A stretch of DNA of 64,000 nucleotides from Aricia agestis (GCF_905147365.1 NC_056423.1:7978501-8042500); one strand, 5' to 3'. Counted from the first letter of the stretch, positions 10,701 through 21,800 are shown. The notes: generated from the letters alone by a model not told the origin. Translations and numbers: made by a program.

Positions 10701-13700
10701 GGGAGAATTCCCGATCGACTATGATCATTGGCGTTTTGTTTTCCGCACCGCACAGTCGTGCTCAGAAGTCATTACGTATTATACCTCCTTATTATATAAC
10801 TCCCAGTTATATAATTTAAATTTCAGTGTTGTGTTTTTACCGTTTTTCAAGTGTTTTGGTAATTCACGTAAGTTATATTTTTGTACATTTTTTCTTTAGA
10901 AAAGATGAACATTTCATATTAATAACTTTAATAACGAATATAAATTTAAATACTGCATTTAAATTTTTAAATATTAATTTTCTAGTTAAGTTCTTGTGTT
11001 TGTGTTCTTTCCTAGGTTAAGGTAGCTATTAATAATGAATAACGAATGTGAATTTGTTCATGATTCGGTAGTGACACCAGCTAACGTTAGATTTGAAACT
11101 ACTCACTAATGTGGTTAATAAAAAAGGCCTTGTTCTCGTGCAAGGTCATCTAGTAGTAGTAGTTGAACAAATGATTCGAGCTCGTCATCGACTTCTACTT
11201 CACACAGCAAACGTAAATCGAGGCGCCGCCGCCACAAAAAGGGGGGGAGCAATTACAGACAGCGCTATGACCACCCTTTAGCTAAATTAACTCAAGAGGT
11301 TAATGAACTTAACAAAAAGGTTAATTATTTTTACGAAAACCGATCTACTTTTCAAGGTCATGCAGTTGCATCGACGATAATGTCAGTCGGGAATTGTATA
11401 GCTAATCAAATGAAAATGAAACGACCGTTAGCAATTGTTTATGACCGAATCTTGTTTTTGAAATTGAAACAAAACTTAAAGAAACGTCCGTTACGAAAAC
11501 TTCTCTTTTGGGGGTTTTGGGTATATTAAATAAATATTCAACATAACGAATGTTCAGAAGTTCGTTATTCTGAAGTTCAAGAATCTTATAATTATATACT
11601 AGTTTTTGTTGATTTAGAGGTCAATGATGAGCTTAAATATTTAGATCTCACGTGCACAAATCATACGCGGCATTATTATATTGCGTACTTATGCAGCGCG
11701 GAGCATTGAAATCTGCTGCTGCAATGGTCACACGCTTCAAGCTTGACCCTTGAAGGTTAAATGAAACCGTTAAGGATTTGTATCACAACGTCAGTTACTT
11801 CAATTAATTTGTGGTCTGAGCTGAGCTTTGAGATCTATGAGGTTTTCAAATGAGACGCAATGCAATTATCAATTTCGTTCACGACCCAGTTCTTGCAAAC
11901 ATTTTATCTAAGTTAATTCCGAGTTGCTGGTGTCACTACTCGAAAAGACTGAGGGAGCTCGCAAAACCTTTGTTGCGAATAGTCAGAATAATGTTGCTGC
12001 CGCTGCGCAAGCGGGTTCTAGAGCAACAGATTAACTCGCCGCCCCCCGCAGGGGCAGGCTAAGAGTTATATATCCGCGCAGGGTATGTCTCATGGATGTT
12101 GTGCTAGCTCGCACATTTCCCATGCTCACCAGTCTGCGCAAGGCTGTTCATACAATCGTCCCCCGCAGGGACAAACAATAAATTTTGAACCACGGTCAAT
12201 GCCTAGCAATGCACGAAGTTCTTTTCACTCGAGAGCTTAGCCTACCCCCGCAGGGGCAGACTAAGAGTTGTATACCCGCGCATGGTATGTCTCATGGATG
12301 TTGTGCTAGCTCACATATTTCCCATGATCACCAGCCTGCGCAAGGCTGTTCTTACAATCGTACCCCACGGGGACAAAGAAATAATTTTGAACCACGGTCA
12401 ATGCCTGGCAATGCACGAAGTTCCTTTCATGAGGGAACTTCCACGGCAAAAGTACCCGTGAACGTGCCGCTTCTCTTTCGGATCTCGGGAATGCCAAAAA
12501 AAAAAAAAACGTAAGTACTGCAATCAAAAATTCAGAGCGGGTCAAACTTTGAAGTTTTACCGCCGTTTCTCGTTGGCAGCGCCTAGATGCTCCAGGTTAT
12601 TATTATAAAGATTCTAAAACGGTACCGCATACCATTCATGGAGATGGAGAAACCACCTCGGTTCATTCCAAAATTAAACCAAAATCATTTTTCTACCACA
12701 GAAACGGAGGATATGTGTCTCCAAATTCGACAAATGATATTCCAAGGTGTATTAGAAGTTGCCAGCCCCTTGCCAAGTTTTATTTATGTTTCTAGTCCCT
12801 AAGGTCGACGGGTCCTGCCGTCCTATTTTCAATCTTTCCACTCTATTCGATTATGTTTTGACTCAGCCATTCGGGCTCATAAATGTTCAACTAATGACAG
12901 TTTTGTTTTGCAACCCAACGATTGGCTTTGCAAAATATCCCTGTCCCAAGCATATTTTACCTGGCAGTCGCTCCATCGCACTGACGGCTCCTACGTCTGT
13001 ATACAAGGGACAGTTGCTATTCCAAGGTGTATTAGAAGTTGCCAGCCCCTTGCCAAGTTTTATTTGTTTCTGGTCCCTAAGGTCGACGGGTCCTGCCGTC
13101 CTATTTTCAATCTTTCCACTCTATTCGATTATGTTTTGACTCAGCCATTCGGGCTCATAAATGTTCAACTAATGACAGTTTTGTTTTGCAACCCAACGAT
13201 TGGCTTTGCAAAATATCCCTGTCCCAAGCATATTTTACCTGGCAGTCGCTCCATCGCACTGAAGGCTCCTACGTCTGTATACAAGGGACAGTTGCTGCAA
13301 ATTACTTGCTTTTTGTCCGGTCACCTGCTTCCCTGACCAATTGGGTTAAACAAACCCTCAGAGACCAAGTTCTGCGTATCATCGTTTATTAGGACGATTA
13401 TCTTATTGCTTATTAAAACAAAATCCTACAGAAGCATGTCCAGATTTTGCTTCAAAGACTTTATTTACGCCTCAACAAGACCTGGTATTTCTAGGTGGTC
13501 GTTGGAACACGTTTCAAAACGAAAAGCTACTTCCAGGCGAGAAAATTTCTAAAATTCATCAAAAGATTTTACCAGTCCTGAGTCCTGACAAAGAGTCTGG
13601 TAGATCTAAAGACCTTGCAGAGCATCCGCGGTCTCCTGAACTTCGCCAGTTTCATAGTACCGAAGGCTACATTACCGAGCTCTCTTGTCTCTTCTCATAG

Positions 13701-16700
13701 ACTTATATAAGTCCGCATTTCCGAATCGCTGCTCTCTACCGAGACAAGCGTTACGTTTAGCGACGATCTTCGGTGGTGGTTGCAAAGTCATCATCTATCA
13801 ACTTCCTTTCTTTGGAGCCCACCATGGCACTGCTTGGCAACAGATGCGTCGGACCTAGCTTGGGGTGCTCAACTCGACCACCTTTCCTTAACGGGGACAT
13901 GGTCAGCATAAGAAAATTTCATGCATTACAATCAGAAAGAGCTTCTAGGGCTCTGCTTCTCCGATGTCAGCAGTCAGCACCAGACTCTCGCTCGCTCGTC
14001 AGTTCTTTGGCAGAGCGACAATCGAACAGCTATAACCTATATTTGGGACGAAGGTCGCACCATGTCAGATGCCCTGATGGACATAACCATTCAGATTTTT
14101 CGAGTTATTGGATCATTCCCAAATCTGTTAACTTCTTGCACGGAGAAGATCAGAAAATGCGGCTTACTTGTGTGACAGATCTATTTTCTTCCGCCGAAGC
14201 TCATGTAGTGACTAATTACGTAACTCTCGACTTGACCGATCAAGCAGGTTTAGATCACGATGCCTTTTCTCAGGAGTACCCCCTAGCCTAGGTGCTTAAT
14301 TAATCCCCAATGTCCTGGCTCACCTAAATCAGGCTCAAAGAATTTATCTCCTAGTGGTTCCACGCTGGGAACGAGTATTTTGGCGGGCAGATCTCAAGTC
14401 GAGTGCAATAGCAGCACCGTATATGATTGGCGATCTGGAGAAATACACAATCGACATTTCAACGGGGGTCCCTCTTCCAAAGATCAGGAAATGACCCTAG
14501 AAGTATAGAAATGTGGGGGTGGTCGTAAAATTGTAAAATTTCTGAGGCTGAGATGATAACCATATAAAATTATTATTATCATGACCTTCTACTCTCAAAA
14601 CTTATAAAGTTGCCTGGTATAGATGGTTATCCTGGTGTAAGTTTCACAGATGTGATGCTATGATGCTCACAAGCCGACGGCCACAGTCCTTGCAAAATTC
14701 TTATCTATTTTTAATAGATTAAACTCTCTTATAACATTATTTTCTTACATAAGTAGATAATATCTTCAATGTCTGATACAGAGATTGCTGGCCCTTTAAG
14801 TTCTTACGGTTTGGTAAAACATGTTAAAATCTATTGCATTGAAAAAGCTTGTACAACATAAATTAAAAACTTATTGAAGTCTGTTGACGCCAGTTGACGC
14901 AAGTAATTTATTTGTATTTTCTAGACATACAGATATTTTGCTTTTGTTTTCGTCGGGCAGACGTGTACATGATCTTACACACTGTAAGAATACAGTGGTT
15001 TAAAATTCTTTAATGTGATTAATTTATTTAGTCATAACTAAAACGAACAGTTCTGATTCTAGGCAATCTAGGTGGAAGATTTTAAGCAATCCCAGTAATA
15101 AGCAACCTTGCTGTTTACTGGCTTAAATGCTGTAATCACTTTTTTCATCGCAGGCGTAGCGATTAGCGAAGCTAAATGTGCAATTTATTTACGAGCTTGC
15201 GAGGAAAACCATCTGCCGCCTTTAGCTGGCGGTATCAAAACTAACTTGTCTGAGACAACTGCACACCAGGTAACGTCCGCTCAGCTATGGCTGAAAGTTG
15301 GATAGACAATGTATCCATTCATGAAATACTTTTGGGGCCGTTATTGAAAATCGGTACAAAAAACTAGTACTTTCATCTAATTCTAACGATTTAAGGAATT
15401 ATTTTGTTCCTTTAGTTGATTTCATTATGTCCATATCAAAGTTTTTTTTTACAAGTTGTATTTTTGATTTGTCAATCAGTTTTTGGTGTAATAATTGTGT
15501 AAAAAAGTGTTTGAACACTGGATTTTCTATTCCATCACTCTTATATCACCTATATATTCATTTATAAAGTTTTAGAAGTATTCCCACAAGGAATTACTAT
15601 TTTATATTGTTATATTTTCTTTTCACATTGGCGTCTTACTTTTATTTTGTCACATTGGCGTACATCATCACCAGGCGATAACAAACACGTCTCAATTATT
15701 ATGCTTCAAATAACGGTCAAGTGTTTAATAGCAGCGTTTTACCCTGAAATAAAACGCTTATTAAATACTTACCTTATTTGAAGCATAACTTTTTATTTCT
15801 GCCTGGTGCAATTTCGACTCAATGATCATAGTCGATCGGGAATTCTCCCTCTACCTGCTCGATGATGGCGCCAAGGTTGACAGAGCTACCAACATTCAGG
15901 AAAGAAAAGGAGGTAAAATCTGCGGAAACGGAAGTGCCTATCTCAATTATTATGCTTCAAATAAGGTAAGTATTTAATAAGCGTTTTATTTCAGGGTAAA
16001 ACGCTGCTATTAACCTGCATAGCTAGCACAAGCACGTAGACAAACGAAAGAAACTAAATTTTGACAGTTTTACCGGAAAAACATTGGAGTAAAAGTTTCT
16101 TTCCTATCTCGATATCTTTCGCTATTGAAAATCTATAAGTCAAGCATGACGATCCGCTTTTGACATTTAGTTTCTTGATTCTGTTTTTATTTTTATTATG
16201 GCACTTGGCTATAAAACCATGGCCAGTGTCGAGTAAATGGCGGCAAATTCAAAAAATCGATGTATAGCAACCCTGTCTATAGCCGGAATTATAGTTTTGA
16301 TCTACAAACTACGAATAATAAAGTTCCTTAGTTTTTATTATTCGTATTTCGTAGATCAAAACAATAATTCTGGCTATAGACAAGGTTGCTACACGTCGAT
16401 TTTTTGAATTTGCCGCCATTTACTCGACACTGGCCATGGTTTTATAGCCGAGGTGCCATAATTAAAAAAAAAGAACCAAGAAACTAAATGTCAAAAAAAA
16501 AATAATTGCCGTTGCTTTAATGGTTGCTATGGAAAGAGTTTCTTGTCTTTGTCCACTGAAACTCAAGTCGATGGGTAGTGCCATGCTCGGGAATAAGATA
16601 TTATGTAGACATGGGAAAGAAACTGCCATTACTTTCTTCCGAAGAATCGACTGGGAAACCCCGTGCTAGCTACGCTGGTAAATTAAAAAGAACTATTGTT

Positions 16701-17999
16701 GTGTAACAAATGTATGCGATCAGTGATATTTTAATTTGGTCGCATTATCTACCAGCGTAGCTAGCACGGGGTTTCCCAGTCGATTCTTCGGAAGAAAGTA
16801 ATGGCAGTTTCTTTCCCATGTCTACATATCTTATTCCCGAGCATGGCACCACCCATCGACTTGAGTTTCAGTGGACAAAGACAAGAAACTCTTTCCATAG
16901 CAACCATTAAAGCAACGGCAAATTTTTTTTTGACATAGTTTCTTGGTTCTTTTTTTTTTAATTATGGCACCTCGGCTATAAAACCATGGGCAGTGTCGAG
17001 TAAATGGCGGCAAATTAAAAAAATCGACGTGTAGCAACCTTCTCTATAGCCAGAATTATAGTTTTGATCTACGAAATACGAATAATAAAAACTAAGGAAC
17101 TTTATTATTCGTAGTTTGTAGATCAAAACTATAATTCCGGCTATAGACAGGGTTGCTATACATCGATTTTATGAATTTGACGCTATTTACTCGACACTGG
17201 CCATTATTTTATAGCCAAGTGCCATAATAAAATAAAAACAGAATCAAGAAACTAAATGTCAAAAGCGGATCGTCATGCTATGGTCATGCTTGACTTATAG
17301 ATTTTCAAAAGCGAAAGATATCGAGATACGAGTAGGAAAGAAACTTTTACTTTTTTAAACCCAATTTGGGTTTCACGCAGAAATACATAGAAACCAGTAG
17401 TGTCGCGACGACACGTCGTCTCACGTCTGCAGTTGCGACGTTGCGCTTGGTTCCAACTTGTACCTTTATACGTATACACAAACTTCTAAAGACACCTTTT
17501 TAGTTCTGTCTACTCTGCCTTTAGGTACAGTATTTAGGTATTACAGATTGATTGACGCCTCCGTGGTCCAGTGGTTCAGAGCATGGCTCTTGACCCGGAG
17601 GTCGTGCGTTCGAATCCCGCGTTGGAAACATGTTATTTCCAAGTTTGGTTAGGACAATGCAGGCTGATCACCTGATTGTCTGATAAGTAAGATGATCCAT
17701 GCGTCTGATAGGCATGTAAAAAGTCGGCCCTGCGCCTGATCTCTCGCTAGTCGTGTCGGTCTTCCGTCCCACTGGGTTATGAGAAGAAAATAAAAGAATA
17801 GAGAGTGCTCTTGTGTACTGCGCACACACTTTGGCACTATAAAATTACTACCCCGTAACTGGTCTGATCTCAATGAAACCGGCCATCGTTATCGAAACCG
17901 GTGTGGGAGTTGTTATTACTGATTAAAAATGAATGTCATCTTACCATTAGAAACTGAGAAACAAGCCACAGCTAATCCAAATATTATAAAAAACTTCAT
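7765..17999 (-). CDS. Trypsin-fold serine protease homologue (catalytically dead)
   Basis: Exons 17999-17945, 9893-9719, 9349-9094, 8670-8515 and 7914-7765; all junctions GT-AG with matching phases; 792 nt, 263 aa. Residues 1-18 are a signal peptide ([18 protein letters not shown]). SPTSR-IAGG at about 20-28 is a trypsin-type activation site. The His-loop reads LSAASC, so the catalytic His is Ser70. The Asp loop NDVAVL keeps Asp119. The Ser loop reads CEGDNGGPL, so the catalytic Ser is Asn217, and the S1-pocket position equivalent to chymotrypsin 189 is Gly211 rather than Asp. The fold cysteines remain, and the frame is intact, which argues for a selected non-enzymatic protein rather than a pseudogene. 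The body resembles lepidopteran gut trypsins. Secreted; partner unknown. Intron 1 is about 8 kb and full of repeats. Confidence 0.88.
9425..9552 (+). repeat. Lepidopteran-type interspersed repeat tail
   Basis: A block starting GAATAGAATAGAATATACTT and running through TTGTGCACAC and ATAACAGAAACACATAAAAT sits in intron 2 of the protease homologue. A related AGAATAGAAATAGAAATC stretch is at 4393. It looks like the 3' end of a dispersed retroelement; family not certain. Confidence 0.45.
9905..10125. repeat. 40-bp minisatellite, about 5.5 copies
   Basis: Unit starts AATGAAGAAGGGGTTAGAAG and recurs at 9905, 9945, 9985, 10025, 10065 and 10105, a constant 40-bp period with growing divergence to the right. 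It ends 12 bp from the acceptor of protease-homologue exon 2 (9893), so on the coding strand it forms the pyrimidine-rich tract and possible branch-point region. Confidence 0.85.
11130..11490 (+). pseudogene. DIRS gag-like remnant
   Basis: One frame reads a Ser-rich stretch, a basic patch [12 protein letters not shown] and a short heptad-like [12 protein letters not shown], then a decaying open region. This is typical of DIRS ORF1 products. Several stops interrupt it, including within the Ser run. Confidence 0.5.
12044..12447 (+). repeat. 202-bp tandem duplication inside the DIRS relic
   Basis: The block beginning CCCCGCAGGGGCAG at 12044 recurs at 12246, with the second copy running on through the same order of motifs (CTCATGGATGTTGTGCTAGC, GAACCACGGTCAATGCCT). 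The copies differ by scattered substitutions. Confidence 0.85.
12640..13392 (+). pseudogene. DIRS reverse transcriptase, duplicated and frameshifted
   Basis: Palm motifs are visible in three frames: [27 protein letters not shown], and [18 protein letters not shown] (the first catalytic Asp position, KIDLSQAYF in the family, is now Ser). A 280-bp segment (12739-13018) is repeated almost exactly at 13019-13298, so the protein would carry two partial palms. Non-functional. Confidence 0.75.
13760..14510 (+). pseudogene. DIRS RNase H region and downstream remnant
   Basis: Fragments [37 protein letters not shown] and [16 protein letters not shown] match the RNase H layout of DIRS/PAT elements (SDN in strand 4). 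Downstream fragments [20 protein letters not shown] and [17 protein letters not shown] are the usual DIRS C-terminal sequence. Multiple frameshifts. Confidence 0.7.
16091..17350. repeat. 1.26-kb nested palindrome
   Basis: The left arm (16091 to about 16685) is mirrored by the right arm (about 16747-17350) around a spacer of about 60 bp; the ends are AAAAGTTTCTTTCC and its inverse GGAAAGAAACTTTT. Each arm itself contains a second palindrome (16206-16465 and about 16960-17225, dyad at TAAAGTTCCTTAGTTTTTA). It sits in intron 1 of the protease homologue. Likely foldback transposons, one inserted into or duplicated with another. Open frames here are mirror artefacts. Confidence 0.8.
17557..17925 (+). 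mobile_element. tRNA-derived SINE
   Basis: A 74-bp tRNA-like head (17557-17630) carries an A box (TGGTCCAGTGG) and B box (GTTCGAATCCC) at normal spacing. A lepidopteran-type SINE body follows (TGATCACCTGATTGTCTGAT, TCTTCCGTCCCACTGGGTTA, ATCGAAACCGGTGTGGG). The acceptor ends do not pair and no anticodon arm is clear, so it is not a working tRNA gene. It lies just inside intron 1 of the protease homologue, on the opposite strand. Confidence 0.85.
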
Positions 18000-18263
18000 T
18001 TTGAACAATCACCTATTAGGTTCAAAGCGAGACTAATCTAGTTTTTATCAAACGTAAATTATTTATCGATATCAATTTATATTGTAATTTAGATTATTAT
18101 CTGATTGTACCCAAAACTGCTTACCTGCATAATTTCAATAGGGACGACGATATAGCCATTGCTGTGAATTTACAATACCATCGTGTTGAATACTTTTCTA
18201 TGAAAGAGTACAAAACAAATTCATTTATATTTAATTTGTATAATAATTAATTCAATAGGCCTC

Positions 18264-18497
18264 TTGGATATCTCTAGTGGCGCGGCGAGTGGCAGATTCA
18301 GGCAACGCACTCTGACAGTGCGATCAGCTATGAAATACGGTTTACTAGTTAAAAATGAAAACACGTTGAAAACGTTAAAAAGTGCTACGAATAAGGAAAA
18401 TATGGGCGGTACGAGGTACTGTTGTGTTGTAGGGTGCAAAAATTCCCAATCTCGGATTTGTGAATTAACGTTTTATTCGTTTCTGAGACGGAATTAG
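18264..18497 (+). pseudogene. Truncated THAP-like zinc-finger start
   Basis: A 77-codon frame whose last part reads MGGTRYCCVVGCKNS, then LTFYSF, matching the C-x-V-x-G-C-x-N opening and F-x-F portion of THAP DNA-binding fingers. It stops at TAG before the second metal-ligand pair. It is probably the N-terminus of a decayed P/THAP9-type transposase, given the surrounding inverted ends. Confidence 0.5.
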
Positions 18498-18739
18498 GAA
18501 ACGTATCGAAATCAACATGCCGATTATTAATCATGCTTAAATCTAAATCTCGCATGAATATTTCTAAAATATCACGTGCAAGTTATTTTTAATATCATTG
18601 TTTTATCTATAATAAATAAATTGTAATTGAAAAAACGATATAAATAAAATTATTGTCGGTTCAATATTTATTACTAATTCCTTCAAAATTCACTTTCGTA
18701 ATTTATAATATTATCATACTAATATACTAATTACTGATA

Positions 18740-19152
18740 TTACTAATTTACTTATAATATTATAAGTGCGAAAGTGTGTCTGTCTGTTACCTCTTAACGC
18801 CTAAACTGCTGAACAGATTTTGCTGAAATTTGGCATGGATAACTCCATAATATATTCTTAAGAGTCCCGAAAAAGGACATAGACAGTGGTAAGTAACTAT
18901 AAGATCCGGGGCCCGTGGCAAATTGATGGGGCTCTATCAGTAAAAATCGACACGTTTATAATAAACAATATTATGTACTTAAAAATTTTTGCCCATTTGG
19001 GTCGGGGGCCCGTGGCATTTTGCCAGCCCTATATTTACGCCACTGGACATAGGATACTTTTTGTTTCGGGAAAATGTACGGTTCCCGAATCCCGCGCGGT
19101 TACTCCGTTGTGCAAGAGTTATGGCACAACGGAGTTGCGGGCGTCATCTAGT
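18740..19152 (+). mobile_element. Helitron-like non-autonomous repeat
   Basis: Starts TACTAATTTACTTATAATATT...GCGAAAGTGTGTCTGTCTG and ends GCGGGCGTCATCTAGT, the layout seen again at 24573, 32466, 36340 and 55085. A hAT MITE (18884-19045) splits it. No inverted ends, as expected for Helitron-like repeats. Confidence 0.65.
18884..19045. mobile_element. hAT-type MITE with 8-bp target duplication
   Basis: Inverted ends CAGTGG...CCACTG with further matched bases (TATA near both ends). It is flanked by GACATAGA (18876-18883) and GACATAGG (19046-19053), an 8-bp duplication with one mismatch. Removing it restores the Helitron-like phrase GGACATAGGATAC. Confidence 0.75.
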
Positions 19153-19275
19153 ATTATATTACATATTAATCATAAAAATCAAAGAAAAATTTCTTTAATA
19201 ATGAAATACATCTGCATTTTCCATTTTTAATTTGCATGTATGGTTGAAAAGTTGCTGAAAATATATTTGTTTAGA

Positions 19276-19410
19276 TTATTCAATACATAGCTCCACTTTC
19301 ACGTCGTACAGTCGATTGCCTACTCTGGTCTGTGGTATTACTTTTACACGGATGATTCGTTCTCCATCATCATGGATTTCGAAGACTTCATGAACATGAT
19401 TGCTTTGGAA
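19276..19410 (-). pseudogene. Unrecognised coding-like remnant
   Basis: A 44-codon stretch to a TAA reads FQSNHVHEVFEIHDDGERII, then RVKVIPQTRVGNRLYDVKVE. Its composition looks like real protein rather than chance. It begins directly after an in-frame stop and lies inside the 18256-19790 element. No family was recognised; it may be a transposase piece or a captured exon. Confidence 0.25.
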
Positions 19411-19848
19411 TTAGTTTGTGCTCTATAATTTTTAATTAGGTAAACAACCTGTTTTTAGTAATAACTAATAACTAAGAAGATGATCTTACAAATAAATAAA
19501 TACAAAGTAAAAAATCATACTTGAAAGAATATTTCATGATCGTGTATATTTAAGTAAATATAGCTTTCGATAAGTACTGATTTTCCGCGTAAAAAGTCTG
19601 CGGAAATATTATGAAGTCCACAATCAATAATAATTTGGCTCATTACTTTTTATTGTGCTAAAAATATAAACAATTACCAAAAAAGTGCAGTGACTTGTAT
19701 GAGAATTATATGAGAAAAGCGCCCGTGAGTTTCCGCCGTCAACCGACCCGCGGCGTTGCCGTAGCTTAGCAACGATATCCAAGAGGCCTATAGATAAGTA
19801 TAAAAGGATTGTATAATTTTTGTGATTGTTAACCTGTAATGTCAACCA

Positions 19849-19906
19849 CAGGAGTAAGTACATAATGAAGTTAAAAGAAACTAACTTCATTATGTACTTA
19901 CTCCTG
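19849..19906. repeat. Perfect 58-bp hairpin
   Basis: CAGGAGTAAGTACATAATGA and the following AGTTA are inverted at 19882-19906 around AAAGAAAC. Confidence 0.75.
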
Positions 19907-20037
19907 TGCAACGCATTTAAAAATTTTTTACTCAATAATTTTGTTTAACTTTGACTTATGATTATTATTTACCACGCGTTTAATGTTACAATGCGCCATG
20001 TCTACAGCGGCAGCTGGCCAAATAAGTAATACCTATC

Positions 20038-20157
20038 AGTAGTCGTCGTCCTAAACCAAAGTTTACCCAGACAATGCGTTCTAAACGATTGGCGTTTGCT
20101 AAAATGCATAAGCATTGGACCGAGGAATACTGGAAGGAGGAGAATAAGTTATTTTAA
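20038..20157 (+). pseudogene. Tc1-like transposase fragment
   Basis: A 39-codon open stretch ending TAA reads SSRRPKPKFTQTMRSKRLAF followed by KMHKHWTEEYWKE. The order K-P-K-F/L-T, R-L-x-F/W-A-K, H-W-T-x-E-x-W is the block between the HTH and catalytic parts of Tc1 transposases. No catalytic Asp triad remains. Confidence 0.65.
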
Positions 20158-20527
20158 TTGCATTTTTTTTAATTATGAGGTTAAGGCCTTAATATTATGA
20201 TCCAACAATTGGTTCAGATCTTCTAGGACAATTCACAGTTTGTTCACCGCAGGCGGCTAGAAAATTTTGATTTGATTGACTCACCCCGTGGTCAGTACCT
20301 GAAGGACTTGTGTTACGGGTACCAGACAACGGAAATATAAAAATACTTTTACACTATACTTACATATTATATTTATTTTAAGAAATGTATTTTTGTAAAA
20401 ACAAAAAGTAAAAAATCCGATTTCACACTTTTCTTAATGTGTTAATAAATGTTAAAAAACAGAAAGAACAAGGGGCATTTTTGTATGGAACCCGTACCCA
20501 GGCTGTAGCACATCCACTTATAATATT

Positions 20528-21089
20528 ACTAGCTGTTGCCTGCGACTTCGTCCGCGTGGACTTCAGTTTATAGCGCGCGATGTCAACAAAATTGGTGTCA
20601 AAAGCTTTTATAAAAAACCCTGGTACCCCTTAAATCAAAACAGCTGTGCAGTGTGCACATAATATTTTAATTTTTTAAATTAAACTTTATATTTTATGCA
20701 AAATTTTTAAGCTTATTTAGCCCCCCAATTACACAACTTTACCCATAAACTATATTTATCATTGATAGATTTAAACTTTAAGGTTACGTCACTGCATAGA
20801 TAAAGTACTGATTAAATAACGTAAAAAAAGACATAACAATCGAAAAAAATCCAAAATCGAATATAAGATAATACCACCGATGAAGTAGGAGAAATCGCGA
20901 TGTAGGAGACGCACGGCGCCATCTATTATGGATTTTTTGAACTAACTTAATTTTAACAAATTTACGCATCTTCTCCCCCTTACAACGCTTTTTTCCAATA
21001 AAAAAGTAGCCTATGCCCTTTCTCAGGCTTTAGACTATCTGTATACAAAATTTCATTACAATCGGTTCGGTAGTTTTGGCGTGAAAGCG

Positions 21090-21124
<35 letters not shown>

Positions 21125-21155
21125 GATACTTCCGCATTTATAATATTATAGTATA
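20528..21155 (-). mobile_element. Helitron-like repeat, AGCTGTTGCCCGCGACTTCG type
   Basis: Left end ACTAGCTGTTGCCTGCGACT; right end has GAAAGCGAGACAGACAGACA and TTATAATATTATAGTATAG. The minus-strand copy ends in a (GACA)n tract. Relatives on the plus strand are at 60596-61458. Confidence 0.6.
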
Positions 21156-21426
21156 GATTAATATATCAAATCAAAGGGCTTGAAATGCTGTACATTTTAT
21201 CGTATGGCGTAAAATCTCTAAACCATGAAAGAAAGTTTGCCATATGTGATTACTTTCCAGAAATGATTACTTACTAGCAACACTATAATAATACAACTGT
21301 TTCTTTGTGATTTTTTTCTTACCTTCTACCCTCGTTAACTTGTTTCTATCATGGTTAAGAGATTTTTTGTTTATAGTTATTCATACAATAAAATGTTCAA
21401 CTTTTCAAAACCTTTCATTTGATATA

Positions 21427-21800
21427 CATGGTGCAATTTAAACCTTCCTGCCAAATTTTTTCCAGGGCTTAGGTATCATTAGGAGAGTCCATTTAACCAA
21501 AAAAATTGGGTGTTATTTTTTTTTTAATGACATATTTTATCCCATTTAAGATAGTTGCAGAACGGTCACTCGCGGCGCGGGGGAATGAGAGGGGGTAACG
21601 CGGGCGGCGGGATGAGGTGCGCGCGTCACGCGCGGCCGACGCATCGTGTCTATTAATTGTAGTGTTTTTTAGGATAACTTTTGGAAGCTATTTCTCAACA
21701 TTTTAGTACTGAGTGACTATAAAAGAAAAAATACGTGTATTTTTATTTTTAACAAGGATCAATCTATCGAAATTTGGCAGGAAGGTTTAATTGCACCCTG
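21427..21800. mobile_element. Tc1/mariner-type MITE next to chitin-binding gene A
   Basis: Inverted ends CATGGTGCAATTTAAACC / CAGGGTGCAATTAAACCTTC, both flanked by TA. Length is 374 bp, with a GC-rich centre (CGGTCACTCGCGGCG). Its right end supplies the stop codon of gene A. The same family sits in intron 2 of genes B, C and D. Confidence 0.8.

Larger units (their letters stand above)
10555..16015 (+). mobile_element. DIRS-type tyrosine-recombinase retrotransposon relic
   Basis: Inverted terminal repeats of about 145 bp: 10587-10730 reads as the inverse of 15820-15965 (CAATGATCATAGTCGATCGG...). Next to the right repeat, 15727-15790 is inverted again at 15949-16013, like the internal complementary region of DIRS elements. 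Inside on the plus strand are a basic Ser-rich gag-like stretch (about 11130-11490), reverse transcriptase (about 12640-13340, [16 protein letters not shown]), RNase H (about 13760-14150, [13 protein letters not shown]) and a downstream block to about 14510. Frames are broken many times. I found no tyrosine recombinase, so it was deleted or is too decayed to see. The whole element lies in intron 1 of the protease homologue, antisense to it. Confidence 0.8.
18256..19790. mobile_element. DNA transposon with 17-bp inverted ends and a THAP remnant (P-like?)
   Basis: TAGGCCTCTTGGATATC at 18256-18272 is exactly inverted at 19774-19790. Near the left end is a truncated THAP-like finger (18402-18497). 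The interior is interrupted by a Helitron-like repeat at 18740-19152. Classification as a P-element relative rests only on the THAP-like start; no target duplication was found. Confidence 0.5.

Noticed and set aside
13773..14291. Intact 172-aa host gene
   Set aside because: One frame of the decayed DIRS RNase H region. Family motifs jump between frames.
17557..17630. Functional tRNA gene
   Set aside because: A and B boxes are good, but the acceptor stem does not pair, no clear anticodon arm forms, and a SINE body follows directly.
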